From positions 1-64,000 of the forward strand of contig NZ_CAMPHN010000003.1 in NCBI RefSeq assembly GCF_946885885.1: a DNA stretch of 64,000 nt, written 5' to 3'. Positions 63,943 to 64,000 of this stretch are shown piece after piece. Below the pieces are notes generated by a model. It did no database searches. It was not told the DNA's origin and saw nothing but the letters and a program-made list of their open reading frames with translations. Position 1 is the first letter of the stretch; each line of letters begins with the position of its first letter. This DNA is from an uncultured Pseudomonas sp. GTDB taxonomy: Bacteria > Pseudomonadota > Gammaproteobacteria > Pseudomonadales > Pseudomonadaceae. The position numbers were made by a program, and so were the translations under genes.

Positions 63943-64000
63943 AATCGACCTTGATCCATTCAGGCGGGCTGCCCGGAAGGGTACACCAATGTCAGGCAGT

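Overview
The window is high-GC chromosomal DNA from a Pseudomonas-type gammaproteobacterium. The order leuS, zinc-ribbon gene, ydcF, lnt-corC-ybeY-ybeZ-miaB, DUF1820, Sel1 gene, hemL-thiE-thiD, ladS, tetR/acyl-CoA dehydrogenase/thioesterase, amn, pseudouridine synthase, Lrp regulator, CDF transporter, hrpB, SDR, NYN gene, rhlE-like helicase and tesB follows the order I recall for P. aeruginosa around ladS and amn. The species is not P. aeruginosa-like in detail: it has its own tandem duplications and many REP/BIME hairpins. No rRNA or tRNA gene was seen.

Layout. 1-9 kb: 5' part of leuS, then the envelope/RNA cluster lnt-corC-ybeY-ybeZ-miaB on the minus strand. 9-13.5 kb: small conserved genes, then hemL-thiE-thiD. 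13.9-16.3 kb: the hybrid sensor kinase LadS. 16.3-19.5 kb: a TetR gene with a twin operator, coupled to an AidB-like acyl-CoA dehydrogenase and a hotdog thioesterase. 19.5-33.8 kb: a defence island. 33.9-64 kb: housekeeping and accessory metabolism (amn, alcohol dehydrogenase, rluE-like gene, Lrp, metal efflux, hrpB, three periplasmic binding proteins, SDR, nucleases, RNA helicase, flavoprotein, periplasmic chorismate mutase, hydrolases, tesB, MgtE-like transporter).

The island is the most interesting part. It lies between the thioesterase gene and amn and is bracketed by two copies of the same BIME (19542-19611 and 33712-33797), the only two copies of that family I see here. It holds a complete type I-E CRISPR-Cas system (cas3, casABCDE, cas1, cas2, leader, 34 perfect repeats plus one degenerate terminal repeat). 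Several extra elements are woven into it: a Phd/ParE-type toxin-antitoxin pair at the left edge; a solitary degenerate repeat; a 57-codon gene translationally coupled to a frameshifted ADP-ribosyltransferase-like pseudogene; a stand-alone two-repeat, one-spacer mini-array with degenerate repeats just upstream of cas3 (resembling CreA/CreR-type regulatory crRNA loci); a second toxin-antitoxin pair between cas3 and casA; and a truncated KilA-N domain gene between casE and cas1. A 14-bp motif is shared by the regions upstream of cas3 and casA and partly resembles the mini-array spacer. Together these suggest a CRISPR system under self-regulation and guarded by addiction modules. That is inference and is testable.

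Scattered between genes are at least seven sequence families of REP-like hairpins, nearly all starting GTAG and ending CTAC. This is the signature of RAYT-mobilised REP/BIME elements; no RAYT transposase gene lies in the window.
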